From assembly GCF_900102675.1 (NCBI RefSeq), contig NZ_FMYX01000005.1, positions 124,001 to 188,000 of the forward strand: a stretch of 64,000 nt of DNA. Reading direction: 5' to 3'. Under the pieces are notes generated by a model. The model had not been told where the DNA came from. It did no database searches and saw only the letters and a list, made by a program, of their open reading frames with translations. The stretch comes from Pseudomonas guariconensis. Its GTDB lineage: Bacteria; Pseudomonadota; Gammaproteobacteria; Pseudomonadales; Pseudomonadaceae. Both the position numbers and the translations under genes were made by a program. This document shows, in pieces, positions 1 to 7,163 of this stretch (within the stretch, counting starts at the first letter, position 1; each line of letters opens with the position of its first letter).

Positions 1-38
1 CGTCTACGCCGGTTCGATTCCGACCTCGGCCTCCACCA
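1..38 (+). ncRNA. 3' end of a tRNA-like RNA gene, probably tmRNA (cut by window edge)
   Basis: Only the last 38 bases are present. They contain a T-loop (TTCGATT) flanked by a nearly complementary GCCGG/CCGAC stem, and they end in an encoded CCA at 36-38, followed at once by a strong terminator. Between the T-stem and CCA there are three bases more than a normal tRNA allows, so either the fold differs or this is a divergent copy of an RNA 3' end. In Pseudomonas the tmRNA gene ssrA ends in a similar CTCCACCA, which makes it the best guess, but a tRNA cannot be excluded. Such 3' ends are common integration sites, and the AT-richer region that follows fits that idea, although no integrase is seen. 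Confidence 0.5.
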
Positions 39-42
39 TTCA

Positions 43-77
43 AAAGCCCCGCAGATTAACGTCTGCGGGGTTTTTAT
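43..77 (+). terminator. Rho-independent terminator of the RNA gene
   Basis: A perfect 9-bp stem, CCCCGCAGA (47-55) with TCTGCGGGG (62-70), has a 6-base loop and is followed by TTTTTATTT. It sits 8 bases after the CCA of the RNA gene. Confidence 0.9.
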
Positions 78-131
78 TTGCGCGCAAAAAATACCGAAGC
101 CCTAGAAAAATCACATCAGTCCCAAACCTCC

Positions 132-308
132 TCATTTGAAGGTTTGGCAATGGCCCGACGCTTCAACGTATCGACGGGTGTGCTGGCCAGCCAGGTACTC
201 CGGGCGCATGGAAGCCTTGTTCCAGATTTCGTCTGCCGCATAGAAGTCGCGAGCCTTTTTCTGATTGCGACGCACTAACAGCGCGGCTTGTAGGTCGCAA
301 AAGTCCAT
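132..308 (-). CDS. Hypothetical 58-aa protein
   Basis: A 58-codon frame on the minus strand starts MDFCDLQAAL and ends CQTFK. It is preceded by a purine-rich GGGGAGCGCC stretch that can serve as ribosome binding site directly before the ATG at 308. The composition is protein-like: it is rich in charged residues (RRNQKKAR, DEIWNK, RRYVEA), with no signal peptide or membrane segment. An inverted repeat CCAAACC/GGTTTGG overlaps the stop codon and could act as a weak terminator. I do not recognise the family. It resembles small accessory proteins that accompany integrated elements in Pseudomonas, but that is only an impression. Confidence 0.5.
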   Translation of the reverse strand: MDFCDLQAALLVRRNQKKARDFYAADEIWNKASMRPEYLAGQHTRRYVEASGHCQTFK

Positions 309-451
309 GGCGCTCCCCTTGGTTGATGCACGAGGGCGGGAACTAGGATGTCTTTATGTGCCCGAAGTCTGACGCTTAAGCCGTAGAACCCCGAGCAACT
401 GCTCAGCCCTTGGCGTGATGTTTGCTGTTGGTGTTTCGTCCCAGGCAGTGA

Positions 452-1429
452 TCACAAGTAGTTCATAATGAATGTGACCTCGCTGTTGGCGGAGCCGGCG
501 CTCATCCCTTTATCATATTGACCAGCATCAGCATTCGGTAGTGTACGGATATATTTTGCATTCAAAGGTAAGGAAAAGCTTCCGCCGTCGCTTGAATATT
601 CGTTAAACACATAGGTTGTGTCTAGTTGTATGGGGGTGTAGTGATCGTCTAGTAATTGAAGGGCAATGCCTTTGGCGGTAGAGCTGTTATTTAGCTTTAT
701 AATGCCGAGTGCGCTATTCACCGCCGGGGAATCTGCAGTGGCGGATAAGCTGTAGTTGACTTTCTGGATCCCGCTTGGGCAATTATTGAGTTTTATATAA
801 AATTTTTTGGGCGGGGTGGAGTTTCCGTTGCTCGAGAAAGTGCTTAGATTGTGTTCGCCCATATCTACAGCAATGTTCGGTGTCTCGCATGATTGGAGTA
901 TGATGGATGAGCTTTTATCAGTAATCATTGCCAGGGGCCTTACAGTTGCTGACTCGACCTGAATAAAACCCAGGGTTCCGGCCGGTATGGTTGCGCCTGG
1001 TGATATACTGCCTGTTTTAATGATGCGTAGGGCATTTGTTGTGGTGTTGAATCCATATCCGCCCGGATTCCTAGTGCTTCCGCCGCCGAATCCTATATAG
1101 GGTGAGCCTTGGTATATCCATTGCCAGGACAGTCCTGTATTACCAATCGGGAAATAGGATGTCGTTGCGGAATCGCTTCCTACATTGTTTTTTATTCCTG
1201 TTGTGAATGTAGTGGAACATGTGTATGAGGCGTTTCCATAGAAGGTTTGCGGTGGGGACTCATAGATAATGGTGTTGTTTGCTGCGTCCCTGGGGATGGA
1301 TAGGCTTGAAGGAATACTTATCGATATTTGTTTTTGCGAGTGCCCTTCAAAAAAGTTGCAGGCTGCAAATGAAGGCGGTGGTGCAATTATTAGTAAGGCC
1401 CAAGTGGCCAAGAGTCTGAGGAACTTCAT
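452..1429 (-). CDS. Fimbrial adhesin / pilin-like secreted protein
   Basis: The protein has 325 aa and a clear signal peptide (residues about 1-22, MKFLRLLATWALLIIAPPPS) that would be cut near FA-AC. The mature part is rich in Gly, Ser, Thr and Asn, has two Cys pairs, and ends in EVTFIMNYL, the alternating hydrophobic C-terminal strand typical of chaperone-usher fimbrial subunits. The length suggests a two-domain tip adhesin: an N-terminal receptor-binding domain, then a pilin domain from about residue 170 (SSSIILQSCETP). No chaperone or usher lies beside it, so it is an orphan here and would need secretion machinery encoded elsewhere. The coding sequence is clearly more AT-rich than the rest of the window, which suggests acquisition by transfer. 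The exact receptor is unknown. Confidence 0.75.
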   Translation of the reverse strand: MKFLRLLATWALLIIAPPPSFAACNFFEGHSQKQISISIPSSLSIPRDAANNTIIYESPPQTFYGNASYTCSTTFTTGIKNNVGSDSATTSYFPIGNTGLSWQWIYQGSPYIGFGGGSTRNPGGYGFNTTTNALRIIKTGSISPGATIPAGTLGFIQVESATVRPLAMITDKSSSIILQSCETPNIAVDMGEHNLSTFSSNGNSTPPKKFYIKLNNCPSGIQKVNYSLSATADSPAVNSALGIIKLNNSSTAKGIALQLLDDHYTPIQLDTTYVFNEYSSDGGSFSLPLNAKYIRTLPNADAGQYDKGMSAGSANSEVTFIMNYL

Positions 1430-1999
1430 TATTTGCCAAACCTCTCAGGGTGTTTTCAATTAAATGCTAGGTGCTCGGTTTTTAAGCGAAGGTAAAGCGT
1501 TCTTCAGCGCTGGGCTGATGAACTAGGTTGTATGGCGTACTCTAGGCGGCGTAGCAGGTTACAAAGCTTGCTTGGTTATTAAGCGTTGTATATTGGCTCG
1601 ATGAATGAATCGTCTAAGTTATGCTGTGTCCGCCCTCAGCTTAATCAGACAATTCTGATAAAGCCGCTACTGTGTGTCGCCCGTGGCTTGCTCATCTATC
1701 TACGGTGCCGTTACCTGCGTGCTGCATGCCGCGTTGTAATGTGCTCGGGGCGTCGAATGGAAGGCGCTCCCGAGAGTTGGATGCGGCCCTGGCTGCGTTT
1801 GGCGCTACCGAATCGGAGAGATTGAGATGTTGGATCCGGAGCAGGCGAAGCTCTACCCAGGTGCGGGTTAGTCTGATTCTCCACTACGGAAATGATGTGT
1901 GGAGGTTATTTGATTAGTGATGAAGGGGAGGATGTGGCCACTGAGGCTGGTCGGTATCGCCTTCAGATGATCTAGGCCTGTCAGCTGATCGTAAGGCAA

Positions 2000-2024
2000 C
2001 AAAAAGCCCGCTCCATGGCGGGCT
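2000..2024 (-). terminator. Orphan terminator hairpin, minus-strand orientation
   Basis: AGCCCGC (2005-2011) pairs with GCGGGCT (2018-2024). The A-run at 2000-2005 gives a U-tract for minus-strand transcripts. No minus-strand gene ends here. Confidence 0.65.
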
Positions 2025-2090
2025 CTCTGTGACGGGTGCTGATCCTTCAACTGCGTAGGATTGTAGGGCCAGTGGGTGACGGAATGCTAG

Positions 2091-2114
2091 AAAAAAGGCC
2101 CGCCGGAGCGGGCT
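2091..2114 (-). terminator. Second orphan terminator hairpin, minus-strand orientation
   Basis: GCCCGC (2098-2103) pairs with GCGGGC (2108-2113) over a CGGA loop, next to six A residues (2091-2096). It has the same orientation as the hairpin 70 bases away. Confidence 0.65.
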
Positions 2115-2290
2115 GAATGTCCCAACATGAACAAAGTTGACTTTACAGTCAGCTTTGTGAAGAAATCGTGAAAGCGCGCGTTCAAACCATCCCCTTGGAA
2201 ATCCGCTAGTCGTGCTGTGCTACCTTCGTGGATTGGTGTCCTTTCGATGTTGATTGCTAGAATCCCTTAGTCACTAGGGATCTATCGTAA

Positions 2291-2620
2291 ATGTATCGAC
2301 TTCCTGTCCTCGTTTGTTCCGCCGTGCTCGTTACGCTGGCTGGGTGCGCATCGCCAGGTCAGCCAACTGGCACCAAGCTAACCCGCAAAACCCCCGAGGT
2401 ATACGCAGCATGCGTTCTGCCAAAATGGCAGGCCATGGCGCCGCTCACCACTCAAAAATCCATCTCCAATGGTTACCGCATCACAGCGCCCAGCGCAGTG
2501 ACTTCCGATGATGTGCTTGAGATCGTCAAGTACCATGAGGGAAGCCGCGCAACGTTCTACAAAGGCAGTTTCCTGTCGACCGATAAGCTGCGCACAGCGG
2601 CACGAGAGTGTCTGGATTGA
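2291..2620 (+). CDS. Small putative lipoprotein, paralogue of the protein at 14972
   Basis: The protein has 109 aa with a lipoprotein signal peptide: hydrophobic residues 5-17 followed by the lipobox LAGC with lipidated Cys19. The mature part has the pattern KTPEVYAACV..KW, then a G-R-I-x-A-P segment, then VLEIVKYHEGSRAT, and ends with KLRTAARECLD. The same order of motifs (KTPxxYAxCV, GLRLIVP, LVDIDKRGSGS, DVRTAATQCI) is found in the lipoprotein at 14972-15337, so the two are members of one small family. Two conserved Cys residues in the mature part probably form a disulfide. The function is unknown. The gene stands alone and is followed by a strong terminator. Confidence 0.75.
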   Translation: MYRLPVLVCSAVLVTLAGCASPGQPTGTKLTRKTPEVYAACVLPKWQAMAPLTTQKSISNGYRITAPSAVTSDDVLEIVKYHEGSRATFYKGSFLSTDKLRTAARECLD

Positions 2621-2652
2621 TGCCCTAAGTCACAGCATTGTGCACCAATGCA

Positions 2653-2677
2653 AAACCCCGGCACTGCGCCGGGGTTT
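2653..2677 (+). terminator. Terminator after the lipoprotein gene
   Basis: AAACCCCGGC (2653-2662) pairs perfectly with GCCGGGGTTT (2668-2677) over a short ACTGC loop, 30 bases after the stop codon. The A-run on the left may make it work in both directions. Confidence 0.8.
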
Positions 2678-2828
2678 CGGTAGACGGGGCCAAGTCCCTT
2701 TGGCTCGATCGATAATGATCACGTTGCGTGACAAGGGTGTGACAGACTCCCCAGTGGTTACCAATGCATTGGTGGCTACTAACGCGCACCACCCTCGCCA
2801 CCCATGTGGCGATGTCACGGCATCGGGT

Positions 2829-3419
2829 TCAAAGTTTGGATACGTCAGTTGTGGGCGCGTCGGCTGGTGTCTCGTCGGTGCTGACCACCTTTGTGGGCAG
2901 GGTGGAGAAGGTCACCGCATATTTGCCGAGGTCTTTTTCCTGACGCTGGAAATTGATCGACACTTTTTCGCCTTGCCACGAAAGCACTTCGGCCAAATAG
3001 GAGGCCCCGGAAGTCATCTTGATCCAATGGCTATCCTGCTTTGTGGGTTGGCCGAATTGCTCGGTCAGCAGGTCCGTTACCAGATTCAAGCTATTGGCAT
3101 TGCCACTGAAGACCAGTTCCTGCACCCGGCCACCTGCCAACGTGGCGACCAGCTCGTAGCCTGGGGAAATGGGCAGGTATGGCAAGCCTCGGACCTCGAA
3201 GCGGTTCGGGTCGGCGGTAGCGACCCGGCAGGGTTTGTCTGGCCTGGCAACATCGGCGGGGCAGGGAGCAACTTGATTGAGGAAGTCGCCCTGAAGATCG
3301 ATACCCAGAAACGAGGTCGGCTCCAGTTCCCATGCAGGGCTGTTCTGCTGTGCGTTCGTCCACAGAGGAAGCATGGCGAGCAGGCCCGCCGAAACAGTTA
3401 AAAGAGGTAGAGGCTTCAT
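2829..3419 (-). CDS. Secreted protein of unknown function
   Basis: From the ATG at 3419 the protein has 196 aa and begins MKPLPLLTVSAGLLAMLPLW, a typical signal peptide with a likely cut after TNA-QQ. An upstream in-frame ATG (MDSM) is possible but would put charged residues before the hydrophobic core. The mature protein has a Cys pair (CPADVARPDKPC), a segment ELVFSGNANSLNLVTDLLTEQFGQPT that reads like a helix followed by a proline turn, and an acidic low-complexity tail. I do not recognise the family. It is probably a periplasmic protein, and it stands alone between terminators. Confidence 0.65.
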   Translation of the reverse strand: MKPLPLLTVSAGLLAMLPLWTNAQQNSPAWELEPTSFLGIDLQGDFLNQVAPCPADVARPDKPCRVATADPNRFEVRGLPYLPISPGYELVATLAGGRVQELVFSGNANSLNLVTDLLTEQFGQPTKQDSHWIKMTSGASYLAEVLSWQGEKVSINFQRQEKDLGKYAVTFSTLPTKVVSTDETPADAPTTDVSKL

Positions 3420-3610
3420 GGAGTCCATTCTTCGAAGAAGATTCAACAAGGGGTGTAGATTACCCACATGCACAGCACATTCAATGCTGTCAATAGGCCT
3501 GCTTCGCAGGTGCCCTGCGGAAAAGGAGCAAAACGTTTCTGAAAAGTTCCATACGAAGCGAAAGGGTGTGACGCAGGTCGCGTTTTAGGCGTGGTCGCGC
3601 GATGGATCAG

Positions 3611-3640
3611 AAAAAGAAAAACCCGCCAGGAAGGCGGGTT
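3611..3640 (-). terminator. Terminator of the PL7 gene
   Basis: AACCCGCC (3620-3627) pairs with GGCGGGTT (3633-3640). The A-rich run at 3611-3621 supplies the U-tract on the minus strand, 85 bases after the stop codon at 3725. Confidence 0.85.
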
Positions 3641-3724
3641 GAAAGAACGTACGAAGCGGTTTCAGTGTGCCCAGTCGATTGTCAGAAATTCGTGAAGCGC
3701 CTGTTCACAGACTGTCGATGACTC

Positions 3725-4399
3725 TCAAAAATGGGTCAGTTCAAGGCGACTGATCACGCAAACCGAGCCGTCTTCAGCGGGCGTTGAGTCGGTAAAGTCA
3801 ATCTGGTTGTACACGCCGCCATGGAAGTTAAAGTTCCTTGCGTTCCATGTGCTCGCCAACTGAAGTGCTGGAGAGCGGCCTGTACGGCCATTGCAGGTTG
3901 CGCTGAGGATGACTACGCCGCTGGATGAAACTTCGATGATGATCTCGAACGGTGCTCCCAGCGGCACCTCGGTCAGAAAGGTGGTCGTGGGTGCGGTTGC
4001 CTGGTTGAATTCGGAGCGAAAGCCGTAAGTGAGCTTGCCTTTGTTCCAGAACACTTTGATGGGTGGGCTGTCATCGTCCTTTACGTGCAGTTGTGAAATC
4101 ACCACTTTTTGTAACGAGTTGACCTTCTGCAGCGTGAACGTTTGGTGGTTACGGTGGGTAGCGGCGCTGCCCAAGCCCCAATAGACAGGTTCCTTCCATT
4201 CGCAACGGGTACGGTGTGTGCTTTTGCTGGCCGCGCCCTTGGTAGGGGCGTTCAGGCGAATGGAACCATCGGGCAATCGCGCGACAAACTCACTCAACGT
4301 AGCCAGGGCAACGGCACCGGTGACTTCCAGGGCCACGGGGTTGGTTTCTGATTTAGGGGCAGGCGTGGTGATGATCAGGTTGTCGATGTTCACAGTCAT
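3725..4399 (-). CDS. Alginate-lyase-like protein, polysaccharide lyase family 7
   Basis: The protein has 224 aa. The three signature blocks of PL7 lyases can be read in order: an R-x-E type strand (THRTRCEWKE, near residues 68-77), the QIH-type block as VVISQLHVKDD, and the YxKxGxYxQ-type block as FNFHGGVYNQ near the C-terminus. These carry the Arg, Gln, His and Tyr residues used to cleave beta-(1,4)-linked uronates. The start at 4399 is set by a good AAGGAGAA ribosome site; upstream codons in the frame are not protein-like. There is no signal peptide, which is odd for an enzyme acting on an extracellular polymer, so it may leave the cell by another route or act on oligomers inside. In the third block the usual Lys is His, so specificity may differ from known alginate lyases. 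Confidence 0.8.
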   Translation of the reverse strand: MTVNIDNLIITTPAPKSETNPVALEVTGAVALATLSEFVARLPDGSIRLNAPTKGAASKSTHRTRCEWKEPVYWGLGSAATHRNHQTFTLQKVNSLQKVVISQLHVKDDDSPPIKVFWNKGKLTYGFRSEFNQATAPTTTFLTEVPLGAPFEIIIEVSSSGVVILSATCNGRTGRSPALQLASTWNARNFNFHGGVYNQIDFTDSTPAEDGSVCVISRLELTHF

Positions 4400-4495
4400 G
4401 CGGGTTCTCCTTGATGAAACACAGGTCCACATAGTTGCGAGCATCGAAGCAGGGCATATGGTTCCCACAAAGATTGCGCCGGGAGACCGAATGGG

Positions 4496-4522
4496 CAAAA
4501 AAAGCCCGCCAAGGTGGCGGGC
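4496..4522 (-). terminator. Terminator hairpin upstream of the PL7 gene
   Basis: GCCCGCC (4504-4510) pairs with GGCGGGC (4516-4522) next to a run of seven A (4497-4503). Its orientation would stop minus-strand transcripts entering from the doxX side. Confidence 0.7.
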
Positions 4523-4648
4523 AAGAACGTTTGAAGGGAGAGATTGGAGACTAGCGGTTGAGCGGTTAAGCCAGCGTTAAGCTGTCAACAATTGACCGCG
4601 ACTGTTGATCGGCCTATACAGGCCTGTTTTGACCTTGGGAGCCCAGCC

Positions 4649-4837
4649 ATGCACGACGAAGACGACCTGCACGAACCCGAGCACGATCATCTGCTCGACC
4701 ACGAGTTTCTGGAGGAGGATGTCGATCCGGAAGCCGACGCTCATGGAGTACTGGACGAAGCCGAGGAAGATGAAGAGCTTCGGGATGACTTCGATGACGA
4801 GGAGCATCCCGCCTGGCACGACGACATCGACGATTGA
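4649..4837 (+). CDS. Very acidic 62-aa protein
   Basis: The frame starts MHDEDDLHEPEHDHLLDHEF and is made almost entirely of Asp, Glu and His, with hardly any basic residue. Its start is fixed by GGGAG ten bases upstream of the ATG at 4649. There is no signal peptide, no membrane segment and no known domain. The strongly negative charge and clustered His could bind metal ions or basic partners, but that is inference. It is monocistronic, convergent with doxX and only 24 bases from it. Confidence 0.65.
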   Translation: MHDEDDLHEPEHDHLLDHEFLEEDVDPEADAHGVLDEAEEDEELRDDFDDEEHPAWHDDIDD

Positions 4838-4861
4838 GTCGTCGTGCCAGTGTTGTGGCCG

Positions 4862-5275
4862 TCAGCGACGGTCCAGGGAGAAGCGTCCTGCGCCGCTCAC
4901 CGCCAGTAGTAACAGCCCGCCGACGATGCTCATGTTTTTAAGGAACTGGGTCATGTTGGCGCTGCGCTCCGGGTCGACCATGTTCCAGTATGGATGCCCG
5001 ATCAATGCAGTGCCCAGAACGAACAACGCGAACAGGAAGGCCAGCGGGCGCGTATAGAAGCCCAGGATCAGCAGGATGCCAACGGCGAACTCCATGATCA
5101 CTGCAATGGCCGCCGCGAGCATGGGCGCAGGGGCTCCGAGGGAGCTCATGTAATTGACCGTGCCTTCAAAGCCGGTCAGTTTGCTCCAACCGGACAAGAT
5201 GAAAAGGATCATCAGCAATACGCGGGCGAGCAGGATGATGATGTCGCGTTGACCATCGAAGAGGGAGTAGCGCAT
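4862..5275 (-). CDS. DoxX family integral membrane protein
   Basis: The protein has 137 aa from the ATG at 5275, with four hydrophobic helices (roughly residues 10-28, 48-70, 72-92 and 108-128). DoxX-family features are visible: LLARVLLMILFILSGWSKL in helix 1, the small-residue turn before MEFAVGILLILGFYTRPLA, and a polar loop HPYWNMVDPE. Family members sit in the inner membrane and are linked with quinone or thiosulfate metabolism or with redox stress, but this subgroup has no defined reaction. The gene stands alone. Confidence 0.85.
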   Translation of the reverse strand: MRYSLFDGQRDIIILLARVLLMILFILSGWSKLTGFEGTVNYMSSLGAPAPMLAAAIAVIMEFAVGILLILGFYTRPLAFLFALFVLGTALIGHPYWNMVDPERSANMTQFLKNMSIVGGLLLLAVSGAGRFSLDRR

Positions 5276-5341
5276 GGTGGCATTCCAGTGAGCGGGGACA
5301 TGTTCCACTGTAGCAGTCGGTACACGTTTTGCTGGGCATGA

Positions 5342-5367
5342 AAAAGGCGCCGCAAGGGCGCCTTTTC
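5342..5367. terminator. Bidirectional terminator between tRNA-Leu and doxX
   Basis: AAAAAGGCGCC and GGGCGCCTTTT form a long stem over a GCAA-type loop, with A-runs on one side and T-runs on the other. It lies 10 bases beyond the 3' end of the tRNA. Confidence 0.85.
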
Positions 5368-5376
5368 AGAAGGAGA

Positions 5377-5461
5377 TGGTGCGAGTGGCGGGACTCGAAC
5401 CCGCAAGGCTCACGCCGACAGATTTTAAGTCTGCTGTGTATACCAATTCCACCACACTCGC
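5377..5461 (-). tRNA. tRNA-Leu (anticodon TAA)
   Basis: Read on the minus strand, the gene starts GCGAGTGTGG and ends CCACTCGCACCA with an encoded CCA. The acceptor stem GCGAGTG/CACTCGC is perfect. The anticodon loop is ACTTAAAAT with anticodon TAA, and there is a long variable arm as expected for leucine tRNAs. The length is 85 bases. Confidence 0.97.
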
Positions 5462-5568
5462 ACGCTTGAAAGGGTCGTCACGACCGGCGCGCTTCAAGGC
5501 AGAAGGGCCTGACAATCAAGCGCGCTTTATAACCCACCGTTATAGACAAGTCAACCGCACCTGCCGTT

Positions 5569-5781
5569 TCAGGGGGTTAATGCGTGGGCGATCTGACGCA
5601 GCGTGCAGGCAGAGGATTTCAGGCCCTGGGTATGGCCATCCATTGCCTGGGCATCGTGTCCGTGCACACGATGGCGAAGGTACCGGGCGTGTCCGGAAAG
5701 CCCGCGGCAGACAACTTCCAATTCGTTGGCGGTGCGTTGGAGATCATCTTGCAGGCGCTGCATGCGCAAATTGACGAGCAT
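5569..5781 (-). CDS. Hypothetical 70-aa protein
   Basis: A small protein beginning MLVNLRMQRLQDDLQRTANE. The start at 5781 has an AGGAA ribosome site five bases upstream. It has an amphipathic helical N-terminus and a His-rich middle (HARYLRHRVHGHDAQ), with no signal peptide or membrane segment. It is divergent from the histidine kinase gene, and the intergenic space of about 215 bases probably holds both promoters. Family and function are unknown. Confidence 0.55.
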   Translation of the reverse strand: MLVNLRMQRLQDDLQRTANELEVVCRGLSGHARYLRHRVHGHDAQAMDGHTQGLKSSACTLRQIAHALTP

Positions 5782-5996
5782 CTTCGTTCCTGGCTTTGCA
5801 AAGGCCGGAGCACTATAGGCCAAGGGCTATCTTGCTGTCATTGAGCCTTGCAAGTCCGTGCTCAGGCCCAACGCGTTGCAACTCTTTGCTGGCCGAACGG
5901 GAACCATGACGCGTCCAGGCTTGTCTGTGGCTTACATGGGTGCCGGTCTTTTGACTACGCTCAGTGGATGGCCCTGGTAGTGCCTGCGGAGTCTGC

Positions 5997-7154
5997 ATGG
6001 TTTCCAATGAGCGTTCCGATCAGCCGCAAATGCCGCCCAACCGTTATGAGCAGCTGGTTCAATCGGTGGTGGACTATGCCATCTATATGCTCGACCTGTC
6101 GGGCACGGTGGTGTCCTGGAACCCAGGCGCCGAACGTATCAAGGGCTACCGTGCCGAGGAAGTGATCGGCCAGCATTTTTCGCTGTTCTTCACCGACCAG
6201 GACCGGGCCGAAGGCCGTCCGGAGCATTTGTTGCACCAGGCTTTGGAACAGGGTGTGGCTCAGGATGAAGGCTGGCGCGTGCGCAAGGACGGCACGCAAT
6301 TCTGGGCCCTGGCAGCACTGGATGTGGTAAGGGACGAAACGGGGCAGGTCATCGGACTGGCCAAAGTTACCCGGGACATCACCGACCGACGTGAGTCGGC
6401 CCTGCAATTGGATGCCATCCGCGCCCAGCTATTCCAAGCCCAGAAACTCGAGGCCCTGGGGCAACTCACCGGTGGCCTGGCCCATGACTTCAACAACCTG
6501 TTGACCATCATTCTCGGGGCCGCCCGGCTCGCCATGAGTAGCGATGATTTGCAGCGTATCCGCCGGCTGCTTGAACACGTTGTCGATGCCGGGGAACGGG
6601 GCACGCAATTGACCCGGCAACTGCTGACGTTCGCCCGTCATCGCCAATTGACCGCGGCGCGTATCGCCCCCGCTGAACTGATCGAGGCCACGCGTGGTCT
6701 TCTGCAGCATGGACTGACCCAAGGCATCGTGCTTGAGGAATACCTGCAGCCGGACCTGCCATCGATTGAAGCGGACGCGGGGCAACTGCAGATGGTCTTG
6801 CTCAACCTGTTGCTCAATGCCCGTGATGCCATTGACGGCGAGGGACGCATTCGTCTTGCCGTCACCTGTGTCGAGCTGTCCGGCGAGGTGGAGGGGCTGC
6901 GGGGACGTTTTGTGCGGTTCGATGTGCAGGACACAGGCCAAGGCATCGATCCGAAGGTGCTGCCGCGAATCTTCGAGCCTTTTTTCACCACCAAGCCCTT
7001 CGGCCGGGGCACTGGTCTGGGACTGAGCCAGGTCTATGGCTTTGCCAGGCAGTGCAACGGTGCTATCTGCGTGGACAGCCGGTTAGGCGAGGGTACCTGC
7101 ATGAGTCTGTACCTGCCCGCATGCCCGGACGTCACCGACCCTGGGTCTCAATGA
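5997..7154 (+). CDS. PAS-domain sensor histidine kinase
   Basis: The protein has 385 aa without membrane segments, so it should be a cytoplasmic sensor. A PAS domain spans about residues 17-130. It is followed by a HisKA-type dimerisation helix with the phospho-acceptor H163 in GQLTGGLAHDFNN, and then an HATPase_c domain with the N-box LLLNARDAI, the G1 box DTGQGI, the F-box FEPFFTTK and the G2 box GTGLGL. The start at 5997 is chosen for the GGAG six bases upstream; a longer frame begins 33 bases earlier. Nine bases separate it from the kaiC-like gene, and a single-domain response regulator ends the operon, so the kinase probably phosphorylates that regulator, the KaiC-like protein, or both. 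The signal sensed by the PAS domain is unknown. Confidence 0.92.
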   Translation: MVSNERSDQPQMPPNRYEQLVQSVVDYAIYMLDLSGTVVSWNPGAERIKGYRAEEVIGQHFSLFFTDQDRAEGRPEHLLHQALEQGVAQDEGWRVRKDGTQFWALAALDVVRDETGQVIGLAKVTRDITDRRESALQLDAIRAQLFQAQKLEALGQLTGGLAHDFNNLLTIILGAARLAMSSDDLQRIRRLLEHVVDAGERGTQLTRQLLTFARHRQLTAARIAPAELIEATRGLLQHGLTQGIVLEEYLQPDLPSIEADAGQLQMVLLNLLLNARDAIDGEGRIRLAVTCVELSGEVEGLRGRFVRFDVQDTGQGIDPKVLPRIFEPFFTTKPFGRGTGLGLSQVYGFARQCNGAICVDSRLGEGTCMSLYLPACPDVTDPGSQ

Positions 7155-7163
7155 GTAACCACC

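Larger units (their letters stand above)
1464..2290. other. Gene-poor stretch without a supportable coding region
   Basis: About 830 bases. Short open frames occur on both strands (for example around 1586-1917), but none has a convincing ribosome site, codon pattern or recognisable family. Two tandem minus-strand terminators (2000-2024 and 2091-2114) have no minus-strand gene upstream of them within this stretch, which suggests that genes were lost. Just before the lipoprotein gene at 2291 there is an inverted repeat, ATCCCT (2262-2267) with AGGGAT (2276-2281), that could belong to its promoter region. Confidence 0.6.

Noticed and set aside
78..278. Open plus-strand frame of 66 codons
   Set aside because: It begins inside the terminator T-run, has no ribosome site, and is antisense to the better supported 58-aa frame at 132-308.
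1586..2050. Several short frames on both strands
   Set aside because: Composition is Cys/Arg-heavy and irregular, and no start has a ribosome site; no family is recognisable.
2760..2773. Perfect 14-base palindrome ACCAATGCATTGGT
   Set aside because: It could be an operator, but it is far from any start codon (next genes end here), so chance cannot be excluded.
5377..5461. tRNA-Leu as an island attachment site
   Set aside because: There is no integrase, no direct repeat of the tRNA end nearby, and flanking genes have normal composition.
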